Assembly (NCBI GenBank): GCA_024138015.1
Contig: JAMXBB010000007.1
Span: 88,020,727 to 88,084,726 of the forward strand
Direction: 5' to 3'
From: Lumnitzera littorea
Taxonomy: Eukaryota > Streptophyta > Magnoliopsida > Myrtales > Combretaceae
DNA: 64,000 nucleotides
This document shows positions 10,937-22,477 of the stretch, piece by piece. The position numbers and the translations under genes were made by a program. Below the pieces are notes generated by a model. The model was not told the DNA's origin, searched no databases, and saw nothing but the letters and a program-made list of their open reading frames with translations. The first letter of the stretch is position 1. Each line of letters opens with the position of its first letter.

Positions 10937-11184
10937 ATGTATGCAGAGATGTTTGTGGCAGGCCAAAGGATGAAAGCCTTAGTAGATACTAGGGCAACCG
11001 ATATATTTATTTCTCAAGAGGTAACTGATAAGCTAGGCTTTAGGGTCTAAAGAGGTAATGGAAGACTGAAGATTGTGAACTCAAAGTAGTCCCTACAACG
11101 GTGTGGCCTATGATGTCACCAACTGGGCTAATGGAAAGGGAAGGTAAGGCTAGAAGTGATTCCCTTAGATGACTATGAATTGTT
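10937..11184 (+). pseudogene. Retroviral-type aspartic protease remnant
   Basis: The frame from 10937 to the stop at 11048 contains FVAGQRMKALVDT followed by the A-T-D-I-F-I-S block, the catalytic D-T-G-A motif of pepsin-like retroviral proteases, here D-T-R-A because GGG became AGG. The later family block W-x-G-K-V-R-L-E-V-I-P-L-D-D-Y-E is readable further on in another frame, up to about 11180. Loss of the flap/active-site glycine and the stop make it inactive. Confidence 0.7.
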
Positions 11185-11456
11185 AGGTAGACATAGGTAG
11201 AGTAAGATAGGTGAGATTGTATATTAGCCACTAAATTGAGTAAATCATGGCCGTCTAATGATGGAAGAGGTGGCCCTCTCATTTGTAAATCATCTAGAAA
11301 TAGAAGTCATAATTTTACTTGAGTATTTCACTCATTTGTCTAAGTAAGTTTTCTCTTATGTGTTCTAATGAGGAAGACTGACTTAATCTCTCAAGAGAAT
11401 ATCTAAAGAGTTTAAGTATCACATGTGAGAGCTAGTAAAACACTCATCATGTGACA
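11185..11456 (+). repeat. Truncated 3' LTR of the deleted gypsy element
   Basis: Aligns with about 9429-9708 of the 5' LTR (shared GATAGGTGAGATTGTAT near the start and AGCTAGTAAAACACTCAT near the end). The first part of the LTR is missing. Confidence 0.78.
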
Positions 11457-13223
11457 TGTACATGTCCTTCCCAAGGTAATAGAACCAACTCATTAGTTGA
11501 TTGTATTAATTAGACTAATGATATAAATTAAAGTTAATCAAAATATAAACAGTGACAACTAAATATTTAGTTGGATATATAATTAAATAAATAAAAACTT
11601 TAAGTATATAATTATAAAATGTGGTAAAGTTGAGATGTAAACTATAATATTGATTCTATTTATATTATATTTTCTTATGTTATTAATTTCCACTTATTTT
11701 AGCAAACACTTAAATTTTCATGGCTTGTTCAAGACAAGAGCACATTTGGACGTGATCATTTTCCATTGAAGCATCATTCATTAGACTAAACTCCATGCAC
11801 TCTTACATGTTGCATCAATCCAAACATCTCTTGAATAAAGTTGTCCATCTCCTTAGGGGGGTTTCTGTTGATAACTCTGTAAAAATAAATGCAATTTGCT
11901 AACATCTAGTTTGTATCAATTTTTTTTTATAACATAATGTTATTGGAAGCGATATCAACAATCCAATGACAACATAATGCTAACATAACACGATAGCACA
12001 AAGATAAGAACGATACAATTAAAAATACAATTCTAAAAATAAAAGGAAAAAAATGCATGATACACGATACAGCAAATAATATGAAAACACAATGTTAATC
12101 TAATAATTAATGATCTCTATTTACTTTTATGCATCTTTATAATATATCAATACAACATTGACAAAAAATAAAGACATCGAGACATAACACAATACAATGA
12201 ATCACTAACCCTAAGTATGACTTTTTGTATGAGTTTCTATAATTTTATTTTCCCAATTACTATATATAATGACCTAAAAAAAAAGGAGAATCAAATATGA
12301 TTCACTCATTCTATTAAGCGACCGGTGTTTATATCACTAAGTTATAAGGGTTTTAGTTTCTTAAGGTTGTATACTATCACCCTTTTTTTTTTTGGCCAAT
12401 TACATATTACATAGATTAAGAGAGAGCAAATTCAAGCCTGGTTCACTTTGTTTGAGGAACCAACATTTATATCACTATATTACAATAGCATCAACTTTAC
12501 ATTATCATTTTAATTACATGTTATCTTTACTAAGTGAAACAAGGTGGAAAAAAATTTGCAATTTTTGAGTAATAGAATAAGGAAATAGCGACTGATAGTA
12601 ATTCTATTAAATAGAAATTTCATCAACTATCACAATAATAAATTTAAAGGAAAAATAATTATCCTATTCAACGCATATGAAGTTAACTAAATTTATCATA
12701 AGTTCTCAATAAACTATCTAACTTAAAGGATTTATTGTCTAAGATTTGCTAACATTTTTCTATTTATTAATTTTTATTCCACAAATAAGTTTTTCAACAT
12801 TTAATCATTTATAGCTACATGATCGGATAAAAGTGTTACCTTTTTATCAAATGGTTAGCAATGATGAATAATAATAAAAGTTCAATTAGAGGCCCTTTCG
12901 ACCATCAAAAAGTTTTAAATGTATAATGGTATGATGAAATTTTATCTAATAAACCTGACATTATTTTCTAGAAGCTTCATAATATTTTATCAATTGGGCT
13001 TACATATTACAAATTTTTTATAGATTCATTTCATATCTCCATTTGTGACTCTATTGGTTTAAATAAGGGTAAGTTTGATTTATTTATTTCTAATTTCTAA
13101 TATTATACGAATTTTGAGATTATCATTATAAAAAATTTAACTAATAGATAAAATAAACTTTGCCTTGGATATCGTAATTTACATCGCAATCTTGGAGAGC
13201 ATGAGTGCTCCAATCCTTCATAG
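11457..13223. other. AT-rich stretch without recognised gene
   Basis: No credible coding region on either strand. At 11930-12200 there are loosely repeated CAATG/CGATAC words. A block containing TTATATCACTA occurs twice (about 12331-12345 and 12466-12480). One SINE-like segment is listed separately. Confidence 0.5.
12382..12485 (-). repeat. SINE-like segment with A tail
   Basis: On the minus strand the segment runs through a B-box-like GGCTTGAATTTGC and a CTCTCT block to AATTGGCCAAAAAAAAAAA, the form of a tRNA-derived SINE with an A tail. A related but diverged version is at 27262-27350. Neither a clean A box nor a target duplication can be shown, so the call is tentative. Confidence 0.35.
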
Positions 13224-13561
13224 TTGGAGGATATTGAACCTTTTCTTTTTCATAAATATATAAACTACCTTTTATTGCCTTATAAAATCTTGCTTCTAAT
13301 AAAAATCAAGAATATAAATATTTTCTCTCTTCTTCATGTAGAGAGAAAAAAAATCCTCTCTAGCTCTCCCCTCTTGTCCTTTTCTGCTTTCCCTTCCTAT
13401 CCCCTTTCCCTTCTTCTTTCCTCCCTTTCTTCTATTCCTTCCTCCCTCACATCCTATACCCATCCTCTTTTTATTTACACATTTGTTGAACTTTATTTTT
13501 TATTTGGGTGCTGCTTTTTAAGTTCTTTGTTCTATCCTTAATTTAGTTTTTTTTTTCCTCG

Positions 13562-14175
13562 ATGAAAACATATTTTAGAAGGATCAAAAAAGTTTCTTCT
13601 GAGGTTATTGCTCGTAAGGCCTTAGTCATAAATGCTATATTGTGCCCTAGTCAGGGGAAGTGCAAGAAGAAGTCTGGAGAGACCAAAGCACCTTCTAAAG
13701 GTAAGAAGCTAAGAGCTAAGGTTGATGTTGAGATCCCATCTTCAAGAACATAGGGAGTGAAGTTGTTTTTAGTATTGAAAAAGTTTCTTCTAGTTTTGTA
13801 GATGCCAAGGAGGGGTCAACAATTGACGTAACTCGTCCTAAGGTGATTGGATAAGGTTTTAACTAGGAATAGTACGGGAAAAAAGTTTTTCCTTTCCTAG
13901 TATTGACATAGTCTCTAAAGAGAAAAATCTTTCAAAAAATATTTCCTCTTTTAATGATGAAAGTATCTAATTGGTGACTCAACTATTTAGGCAATGGCTA
14001 AAATAGAAGGAAAAATAGAAAGTAACTACTTCCAAGAAAGAAAAAAAAAAAGATTCTGATAAGGAGCTTCCTTGTCCCAAAGGCAAAGCTAGAATCTGGT
14101 TGCTTCTAAACTACACTCCTTTTTCCAAGTGGTTTTTGGCTAAAGTAATAAAGATTCTTCCCCCTTAATAGATGT
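13562..14175 (+). pseudogene. LINE ORF1, N-terminal part
   Basis: An open frame from ATG 13562 to 13753 starts MKTYFRRIKKVSSEVIARKA and is rich in Lys and Ser (GKCKKKSGETKAPSKGKK), as in the N-termini of plant L1 ORF1 proteins, which bind the element RNA. Short related frames continue to the solo LTR boundary. Assignment rests on composition and position ahead of the DUF4283-like part at 18130, not on a diagnostic motif. Confidence 0.45.
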
Positions 14176-16410
14176 TGTCATGACCCTAAGAGGGGACTAA
14201 TAGGATTATCTAAAATTTTCATATCATGTGTATACTTATTATACGAAAACTATCTTACAAGTTAAGGATTACAAGACTCTAAACAATTAATCATTAAGGT
14301 TTTTTATTTTTAATTAATTAACTTACTATAAAATATAAATGACTATAGAGATCCAGTAATCCACAGTCCATCAGAACCGTAGAGAATCGGTATCCCCTAT
14401 CAAATATAGAGATAAGGTAAAACAACTTGATAATTTAGAAGAGATACTATATTATACATAATCGTATCATATAAATATTCTCTACATAAATTGTTTTTAT
14501 ACCATCTATATACATTTCAATTAAGTCTAGCAATATCAAACCTATCTTCGATTTGTTCTTTACTCTCAAGATTTTCTTGAATCCCTACTTAAAGGAAGTT
14601 GTAAAAGAAACTATAAGAGAATAAGCAAACTATGGCTCAGTGAGTTCGTTCCTTACTACTACCTTTCAGGTAAGTTATCAAACATTATTAGCATTCATGC
14701 AATCTGTCTATAAGTGAAATGAATGCATATGTAATGAATGCAAGCAACATATCCATAGGAGTCTAGAGCTATGGAAGGTGTAGATTTATGTCATTTACAT
14801 ATCGATTATCCTCCGTACTTACCCAAATGAAGCACCTCGCCTTAACCGCATGAGGTTGCTTAACGTTCCACCAAACGATACTCGACTATTACCCTAACTG
14901 AGAAACAGTAATCAATATAGGTGGACCTCAATTAGGGTTATCCATCAAACATATCAAAGACCCATTGGGCATATAAAGCGAGTCCTCTCGCTATTAACAT
15001 ATATCCAAGGCCCCACGAATATAAATATGCGAGTCCTCTAACAATTAATTGGAGATACTATACTGGTTTTGTTTTAACGATAAAAATATCATTTACAAGC
15101 ACTACGAGCCCTAACAAAAATCATACAAAATATATTTAAGATTGGAAAAACATTTACCAAAAATATTTTTCTCAAAAATCAGCAAAGCTAGCACTCTTCA
15201 TTAGTATACTAATTGGGTTATAGACATGCAATATATATAACTAGTTATTTTAGTCAAATAGTTATATTTACCAATTTAAGAAAATGATCATACGAATGAT
15301 AACATACAAAGCAATCAGTTATTCAATCAAATTATCAATATCAACCAATAAGTAGTATACAAATAACAAACAACATACAAATAGTAGATTATAAAAACTC
15401 CCTCATTTAGGTTAATGCTTACTCTCTAATATTTTAGGATTTCCAGATCTCGATAATTAAGTACTTAAAAGATAAATAAATTTATAAGTATTTTGAAAAA
15501 CTAGGTTCATCAATTAACTAAATATCTATTATTATTTACTTAGTTTTTCGCTATAACCTAAGTATAGTATAAATATAGCTTAACTTAAATCTTTTACTTA
15601 TTTTTATTAGTTTAACTTAAATTTTTAATCACATACAACTTTTTTATTTTAACTCCGATTTTTATTAACTTACAATTGATTTTTGTCGTTTTCGAACATA
15701 TTTTCGTATAACAAGGTCCGTTTTAGATATTGTAACCCGCATTTTTCCATTATAGTGTAAAAATATTATGAATTTTATTATTTTAACTTAAATAATTATA
15801 ATATATTATTTTAAGCATTTTCTTTACATATTTATGGATTAATAAATATCTAATGCTTATATCTTATAATTTTTTTTATTTTTGAGTTCATTTTATCATC
15901 ATTTCTATATTTCACTATTTTTAAGGTTTAAATCTTATTTATTTCAATTTTTTATTATTTTAATAATTTTTTAATTAATTAATTATTCTCTTATTATTTT
16001 TAATTACGATTTTTAGTTAAAATTAATTATATGCTAACACGACAACAAGGATAAGTGCCACGTATCATTTCTGAAATTTGTATATTTTCAATATTTTTAC
16101 TATTTTGTATTTTTATGTAATATGTATATAATTATATTTATTCTTACATTTTATTAAATTTTGCAAATTAATTATTCTATTTTCTTAAAACGTATGGCAT
16201 ATGTCTATGTATTTATATTACCTAACTTTATTTATTAATTTGTTGTTATTACATGTATTATTTAAGTACACTCGTATATCAATATATACTATACTATTAA
16301 TATATGTATTTTATACGTATATGTATACTTATGTAATATAATCATAAGATTCCAAATATATTACATATGCTATGCGTATGTACATATATACAATATCTAT
16401 ATATATTTGT

Positions 16411-16446
<36 letters not shown>

Positions 16447-17994
16447 CCTATATGACCATATTTACATATATATATATTAAAAATACTTATTATACATAAT
16501 GTCATACATAAATACATATGCATATACCATTAAGTCCATATAGATATTTCTATATTTTGAAAATACATAGTAAAATACTATTATATACACACGCACACAT
16601 ATATATATACCGAACATATACCCTATTATACCTATACTATACTATATTAGTATTTTTTTTACTTTATACATATATAAATATATATATATTTTCAGCCTCC
16701 TATTTATACATGTACTTATGTAATGAAAATACATAATATACATATTATTATATACACATATATGCATATATACATATGCATAAATCCTTTTATACTATAT
16801 ACTTATATAGTCAAATATAACATATGTGCTCACATAAATATACTTAAGTATTTATACATATTTGAACATATGAACATAAGAAGATGCTAATTTTGCATAT
16901 AATTCTATTACATATATAATTAACCTTAATCCAAGAATTACAAAAATCAATTATAGTTATAATATCCCTAAATACGTATATTTCTACAAAATACATGTAT
17001 ACATGAAAGAGTACATAAGGATAACTATTACAAAATAAATATAATATACATATTAAACACCCTTCCTTTGAAATATCTGGAATTAATAATCCCCAAGCTT
17101 CTTCTTCTTGATTTACTTGTTGAATTTAGAAAACAAAAATAATTAAAAAGGAAGGAAAAAGCTTCACGGCATAGGGGAGGAAAGGGGATGTATAGAGTCT
17201 TGTTTCTTTTCTTTTATGTTAAAAAAATATAGGTGTGTGTTTGTCGCTTCCAGGAGACGTGAAATAGCTAGAAAAGAGAGGAAAATAAAATAAAATATCC
17301 AAAGCAAGATATGATATGGTAATTAATTGACAAGACTAAGACCTTATCTATTAGCTTTGTTTTATATAAATAACTAACATAGGGTGAAAATGAATTCACA
17401 CATCATCAATCGAAGCATGTTCTAGAAAGTAACGTAGCAAGTAAAGGAAATTTGGAGAAGAAAAGGAAAAGGAAAAAGAAAGGGGAAAGAAGGAAAAGAA
17501 AAAGAGGAAGGGAAAAAAAAGAAAAATTAGAAATTTATAAATATAAAGTTATACTATAATAATTTATGAATAACATTTGAAACTTCATAAAATTTATTAA
17601 TTAAATTATTACCCGTTATGTTTCTAATATTTAAGAGTTATCTCAACGCATTCGTTAATAATTTTACGCAATTATACATATTGGTCGATAATCGTATTCT
17701 ATTAGGTTTTCAATACTTTTAGGCTATAATTATTCATTTACAAGCTTTGGTTTATATTTTTAGAGTTTTATCAAGTTTAAGTTTAATTTCAAGTATTTAC
17801 GCGTATATTGGGTTTAGGGTTTTCGTATACGATTTTGGTTTCGATTGAATTTCTAGGGTTTTTATTATTAATAATATATTCGATTTCATAATTTCATTAA
17901 ATTTTTATCTTACTTAGTCTCATTAACTCATAAAATTATCCATAGTACTAGAGTTTAATTCTACTATTAAATAGCTAAATTCGAGAGGTTTACA
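14176..17994 (-). mobile_element. Solo LTR, chromovirus-like (3.8 kb)
   Basis: Read on the minus strand it begins TGTAAACCTCTCGAATTT and ends GGGTCATGACA, the termini of Tekay/Del-type chromovirus LTRs. It is flanked on both sides by GATGT (14171-14175 and 17995-17999), a perfect 5-bp target duplication. No internal gag-pol is present, so the element was reduced to one LTR by recombination between its two LTRs. A diverged relative is at 27477-30617 in the same orientation. It interrupts LINE ORF1. Confidence 0.85.
16180..16900. repeat. TA-rich low-complexity stretch
   Basis: Dense TATATA, ATACATATA and (TA)n runs, for example at 16424-16446, within the solo LTR. The frame at 16518-16736 is this simple sequence translated and is rejected as a gene. 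Confidence 0.85.
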
Positions 17995-17999
17995 GATGT

Positions 18000-19190
18000 A
18001 ACTCTTAATTTCTACCCTCCAAAGTGTTTAGAACATTTGATCTGTATTAAACCTCCATTACTGGTTACTTAAGTGGGGTAAAGGATTTGGTGATATATTG
18101 TTGTTGGCTACTTCCTTAGTTGTGGATTATCTTTTCTTTTGGTTCAAAAATTAGTCAACTCTACATGGAAAAATGAGAGCCTTTTAGAAGTTCTTACCAA
18201 TGGAAATGAGTTCTTCTTTCTTAAGTTTTAGGATGAGTTTTTGCTCTCTAAAATTTTGGTCCAACCTTGGTATTTTGCCTAACAACTACTTATTTGGGTA
18301 GATAGTGCATGGGGGAGCATTATGATCATATTTAACCTAGATGCCTTCCCATTTGAATAAAGCTGTAGGGAGTACCTATGCAATACTTGCATAGAGATGA
18401 CATAAGCTACATTGTAAGTGCTTAGGTTGCCCCCTTTAAGTGAACCTTGTTTAGACAAAAGTTGAAAGGATTAGATATGCTAAAGCTTCTATAGAAATGG
18501 AGGTAGGAAGGGAGTTTCCAATAAGTTTTTCCATGAGAAAAGTGGTTGGTTTTATTGCTATGGTTGTTATTGAATACAAAAACCTTCCACTTTGCTACTA
18601 TAAATGTTGTGCTTTTTGGCCATAGCTCTATGAAGTATGATGAGGTGTCTAGTGGTCAAGTTAGCTCTATTGATGCAAGTTCTATTAATGTGGAAAAGAA
18701 GGAAGTAGGCATTATGGTTGAAAAATTTGGTGAAGTAGTCTAAGAAGAAACACATGTTAGCTTGGTTATTGCTACAAGGGATCCTTGTCTTGGTTATGTT
18801 AGGTAGCCTAAGATGCTTGGAAAAGGAAAAAATATTGTTGTGAGTGACTTCAAAAGGTTAAACAATTCGAGCTTGGATAGGTCTTGTCATAAGGTGAAAC
18901 CTCTTCTCCTCAAGATTCATTCAAGGACCACTCTTGGGATAATTACTCCAAATACTCTAATGAGTCTTGCTCATCTTTTGTTTTAGATTCCCAAGAATTG
19001 GTGCCTCCTCTAAATCAAGATAAAGTGGTTGAAAAGAATTCTTGGAAGAATGTTAAAAAGAAGAAATCAAGGAAGAAGAAGGGTCAAGGCATGGGGCTAT
19101 TGAAGAAACGAGCTAATTGCTTTCTTAAGGGGGTTTTCCCCTTTTTCAATTTTGTTAAGTGTTTTTTTCCCTCCCTTCCTTTCTAAATAT
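18000..19190 (+). pseudogene. LINE ORF1, DUF4283-like and zinc-knuckle part
   Basis: Shifting frames show the end of a DUF4283-like domain: TNGNEFFFLKF, then LVQPWYFA, then WVDSAWGSIMI near 18200-18330. The frame at 18546-18743 contains LFGHSSMKY, the remains of a CX2CX4HX4C zinc knuckle in which the histidine survives but the last cysteine is tyrosine (TGT to TAT) and the first pair is lost. A lysine-rich tail (KKKSRKKKGQG, near 19050) precedes ORF2. ORF1 proteins of this type bind RNA and accompany the reverse transcriptase; this one is broken by many stops. Confidence 0.6.
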
Positions 19191-19198
19191 TTATGTTA

Positions 19199-20464
19199 GC
19201 TTTTGGAATATTAGAGGTCTTAATGACCCTCTTAAAGCTAAGGCATCTTGGTATTTCTCTTTTGGGGATTGTAGAAACATAAGTAAAGCTCCAAAATTGT
19301 TCCATAGTGTAGTCTAAAATTTTCCCTTCTTAGCAATCTAAGAGATACTCAAATGAGAGAGTTTCGGTGGCTTGGAATTTTTCCTTCTGTTATGTTTATG
19401 TCATTAGCTCACAAAGGTAGTTCATCCATTATAGATGCCACTTAATTAGAGAACATAGATAGATTTAGACTTCTTTAATTTATAGTGCTAATACCATCTT
19501 GGAAAGAGTTTCATTGTGGAAGGACCTTCTTTAACTTAAGAAAACAATCTCTAGGCCTTAAATTCTCCTTAGAGACTTCAATGAATGCTGTGCAATTGAA
19601 GAGAAATTTAGGGTTAATGAAATTGTCTCCATTGGCATGGGGCATTTAAAAAATTTTAGTTATAATACGAAATTAGAAGAGGCTACAATAAGTGGTCCTC
19701 TCTTTCCTTAGTTGAATAACAGCTCTTCTAAACCTTTCAAGTTGCATTTCATAAATTTGTCTTAGCTATTCACTTTTCCTTCTTCATAATTTCAAGTGCC
19801 TCCCCTGGTATTTTCAACCATAGTCCACTTATAGTGAAGTTGAACGCTGGCCAATGTGAAAGGAAAATACCATTCAATTCTTTTATTAGAAGATTAGCCC
19901 TACTTTCTTTCCTCTTGTTAAGAAGGTTTATAACACACATATCGTAAGGAACCTTATGTTTGAGGTAGTCTCCAAACTAAAATTACTAAAAAGTGAACTA
20001 AGGGAGCTTAACAAGGAGTCATTCTCAGATATTCCCTCAAAAGTCCAAGCTGTGAGGAGATCCTTAGCAAAAATTCAAGAATCTAATAAACTTAACTAGT
20101 TAATGTAGATTGGGAGTTAGAAAATAAGCTTTTTTTAGGAACACTATATCATAAGAGGTGTTGAGGAATCTTTCTTACAAAAAAAAAAAAAAAAAAAATC
20201 AAGAGATATCTAGTTGAGATTGGACAACTATAATTCAGCTTATTTCTTCAATTCTCTTAAGTAGAAATTCCTTAGAAATGGCATTCACTCCTTAAGGAGT
20301 GAGGATGGAACTAGAATATCTAGAAAAGAGAACATCTAAGAAGCAACCGTCTCTTATTGTAAAAATATGTTAGCTAATAACTACTCTCTCTCTTCTCTCT
20401 TAGAACAAGCTTACTAAGACATAACACTAAATCCATTGATTAGGATCCTCTAACCAAGCCAATT
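19199..20464 (+). pseudogene. LINE ORF2, AP-like endonuclease
   Basis: The domain opens with SFWNIRGLNDPLKAK at 19199, the hallmark N-terminus of plant L1 endonucleases (N-x-R-G-L). Near 19560 the frame reads RDFNECCAIEEKF, the conserved G-D-F-N catalytic block with Gly replaced by Arg, followed by F-S-Y-N-T and the terminal region leading into the reverse transcriptase. Several stops and frameshifts lie between. In an active element the enzyme nicks the chromosomal target to prime reverse transcription. Confidence 0.72.
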
Positions 20465-21660
20465 TTGGATGAGGAAGTAAAAGAAGCTTTGTGGTCCCTT
20501 ACAAAGGACAAATCGCTAAGCCTATATGGTTATAATGCCAACTTCTTCAAATGGACTTGGAACATTGTAGGGAATGAGGTTGAGATAGCTATTAAAACTT
20601 TTTTTGCAATAGGGAGATTATTCAAATTCATTAATTATACTTATTTAGAGTTGGTGGCAAAAGTGGATATGCCTAGATTCTTTATAGATTTCAAGCTGAT
20701 AGCTTGTTGCAATACTCTCTACAAGTGCATCTTTAAAATACTAGTAGATAGACTCAAATCAATCATCACTAACATAGTGGGAAGAGAGTAATCTATGATT
20801 TTTAAAGGGAAGTGTATTGTTGATAATATTCTTGTGGTTGAAGAACTTTAGACATGGCTTTAGACATGCTATTAAGGTATATATCATGAAGGCTTGCAAT
20901 CATATTATTTGGAAGTCCCTAAAGAATCTTCTCTTGGCTCTCAACTTTCTAGCTCAATTTGTTACTTGGATTATAGAATGTGTTACTATGTCTAGAATTT
21001 CCTTATGCTTGAATGTTGAATTAGCTAGCTATTTTCCAAGCTCACATAGTTTACGGCAAGGTGATCTTCTCTCCCCTTGTCTTTTTATTTTGGTGATGGA
21101 AGTCCTATCTTGTTATCTTAGAGGTCATCTAACTCTTAATTCATGTTTCATTAAAGGTACAAAAAGGATAAACTCACTCATCTATGCTTTGCGAACAACC
21201 TAATGATATTTTCTAAAGGGAACCTTACTTCAATTTGATTTTATAAAGAGTGCTTGGATGATTTCTTTTCTATATTGAGGTTGAAATGCAACCTTTCTAA
21301 GAGCCATGCTTTCTTAAGTGGTGTAGCAAACGAAGAAAATGCACAAATCCCAATTTGTTTGGCCTTCCTTAAGGCTAACATCCCTATCAAATATCTAAGT
21401 GTTCCTCTCATATCTTTAATACTTTCTAAGGCTCAATATTGCATCCTAATAGATTTGTTGCATGCATTAGTCATTGGACCTCCAAAGCTCTATATTATGC
21501 TGGCAGGATGCAACTCATCAAGAGTAATCTTTTCTCCCTCCAAGTGTATTGGGCGTCTACGTTTCTTCTCTTAAAAAGCATTTTGAAGGATCTTACAACA
21601 AAAATGAAGCAGTTCTTGTGGAATGGTTCAAATTTTTGCACATGTAGTTCTTAAAATTAT
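20465..21660 (+). pseudogene. LINE ORF2, reverse transcriptase
   Basis: The open frame 20465-20791 starts MDEEVKEALWSLTKDKSLSL and matches the L1 reverse-transcriptase entry block, ending in CCNTLYKCIFKILVDRLKS. The next frame contains WIIECVTMSRISLCLNVE and SLRQGDLLSPCLFILVMEVL. The catalytic F-A-D-D box is read at 21188-21199 as F-A-N-N: both aspartates are asparagine (AAC AAC). Further blocks follow: LRLKCNLSKSHAFLSG, PIKYLSVPLIS and GRMQLIKSNLFSLQVYWAS. Coding ends near 21655 without the zf-RVT domain. At least four frame changes are needed, and the enzyme is dead at the active site. Confidence 0.88.
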
Positions 21661-21707
21661 GGAGTTTTTCAACTAGTCGTTTCTTTTTTAAGGGTAGTAC
21701 ATGTCAT

Positions 21708-21921
21708 TTTTTTTTTTTTGTTTAATGACAAAGGGGCATGGCCTTATTGTGATCGGCAACTTCTAAGTACATAACCGTCTTACAAGACCCATTCATTAGG
21801 TAAAAATATCTTGTGCCATTTAAGTAAACCTAATAAATATCCTTAGTGGGATTTGAACTCAGGCTTAATGTAAGTTGTCATGAGTGTACCTTAAGCTTAA
21901 TTACTAAATTAACCTCTTGGG
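21708..21921 (-). mobile_element. tRNA-derived SINE
   Basis: On the minus strand the element starts TCCCAAGAGGTTAATTTAGT (A-box region), has a B box GAGTTCAAATCCCACT, and ends in an A tail (13 T on the plus strand at 21708). Flanks AGTACATGTCA on the left and AGTACACACCA on the right look like an 11-bp target duplication with three mismatches. Length is about 214 bp. It lies just after the point where the LINE coding sequence ends. Confidence 0.7.
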
Positions 21922-22120
21922 AGTACACACCAAGTTTTATACATATGTGGTGGTGTAAATAATAATAAAATATTAACATATATGATATGTGCAAATTAAG
22001 TAAAATAATTGATTTAGAAATTATTCCTTTCATTATAATTCATCTTAATATTTTATTGGTATTTACATATTATGTATACATAACACGATGTGTGTAATAT
22101 CTATTGAATCTAATCTCAAA

Positions 22121-22247
22121 CAATTCCAACCCTCCATTCCATTTTAATTTTATATTTATTAAATCCGAACCATTAGACTAATTATGTTTTAAATGGTTTC
22201 AATTTAATAGATATAAATTAGAATGGAATTAAGGGTTGGATCAATTG
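22121..22247. mobile_element. Fold-back MITE-like hairpin
   Basis: Two arms of about 55 bp (22121-22174 and 22192-22247) are inverted repeats of each other. For example TCCAACCCTCCATTCCATTT on the left matches the reverse complement of the right arm, with a few mismatches and a 3-base gap. The loop is about 17 bp. Similarity seems to extend weakly outwards. No coding capacity. It has the form of a short hairpin MITE; the superfamily is not known. Confidence 0.65.
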
Positions 22248-22477
22248 CTTGATAAAGATGGGGGTGATAGAAGTTCCCCGAAAATACATATAAATCCAAT
22301 CGAATAGCACTATGAAATATGCAAAATACCTTTGTTGACTTCCAACTAGTGAAGGTCGAATTTAAACGTGATGTGCCATATGCCTAAACTTAGTCCAACA
22401 TTAGTTGCACCAACAAAAGAACAAAGATTATTGTCCTAAGCCTAAGTTTTAAGAATGGAGAGTCATGTACATACACT

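Larger units (their letters stand above)
9294..11456 (+). mobile_element. Internally deleted Ty3/gypsy element
   Basis: A 5' LTR (9294-9708), an initiator tRNA-Met primer site, a gag region with degenerate zinc knuckle and an aspartic protease are followed directly by a 3' LTR fragment that lacks its first part (11185-11456). Reverse transcriptase, RNase H, integrase and the start of the 3' LTR are gone, so one deletion joined the protease to the middle of the 3' LTR. No target duplication is visible at the two ends. The left end lies about 20 bp after the LTR of copy A. Confidence 0.75.
13224..21660 (+). mobile_element. L1-type LINE, split and decayed
   Basis: A non-LTR retrotransposon in two parts, 13224-14175 and 18000-21660, separated by a solo LTR with a perfect target duplication. 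The order is that of plant L1 elements: a pyrimidine-rich leader (13330-13460), ORF1 with a basic N-terminus, a DUF4283-like region and a zinc-knuckle relic, then ORF2 with an endonuclease and a reverse transcriptase. The C-terminal zf-RVT region and 3' tail are missing after about 21660, where a SINE lies close by. All parts carry stops and frameshifts. Confidence 0.8.

Noticed and set aside
13224..13541. 105-codon frame with many Leu, Ser and Phe
   Set aside because: It is a pyrimidine-rich leader read as protein; composition explains the open frame.
16518..16736. 72-codon frame rich in Tyr and Ile
   Set aside because: Translation of TA-rich low-complexity sequence inside a solo LTR.
20180..20200. 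Poly-A run of about 20 bases as a retroposon tail
   Set aside because: It lies within the LINE ORF2 region, between the endonuclease and the RT, and has no element boundary on its left; probably a local expansion.
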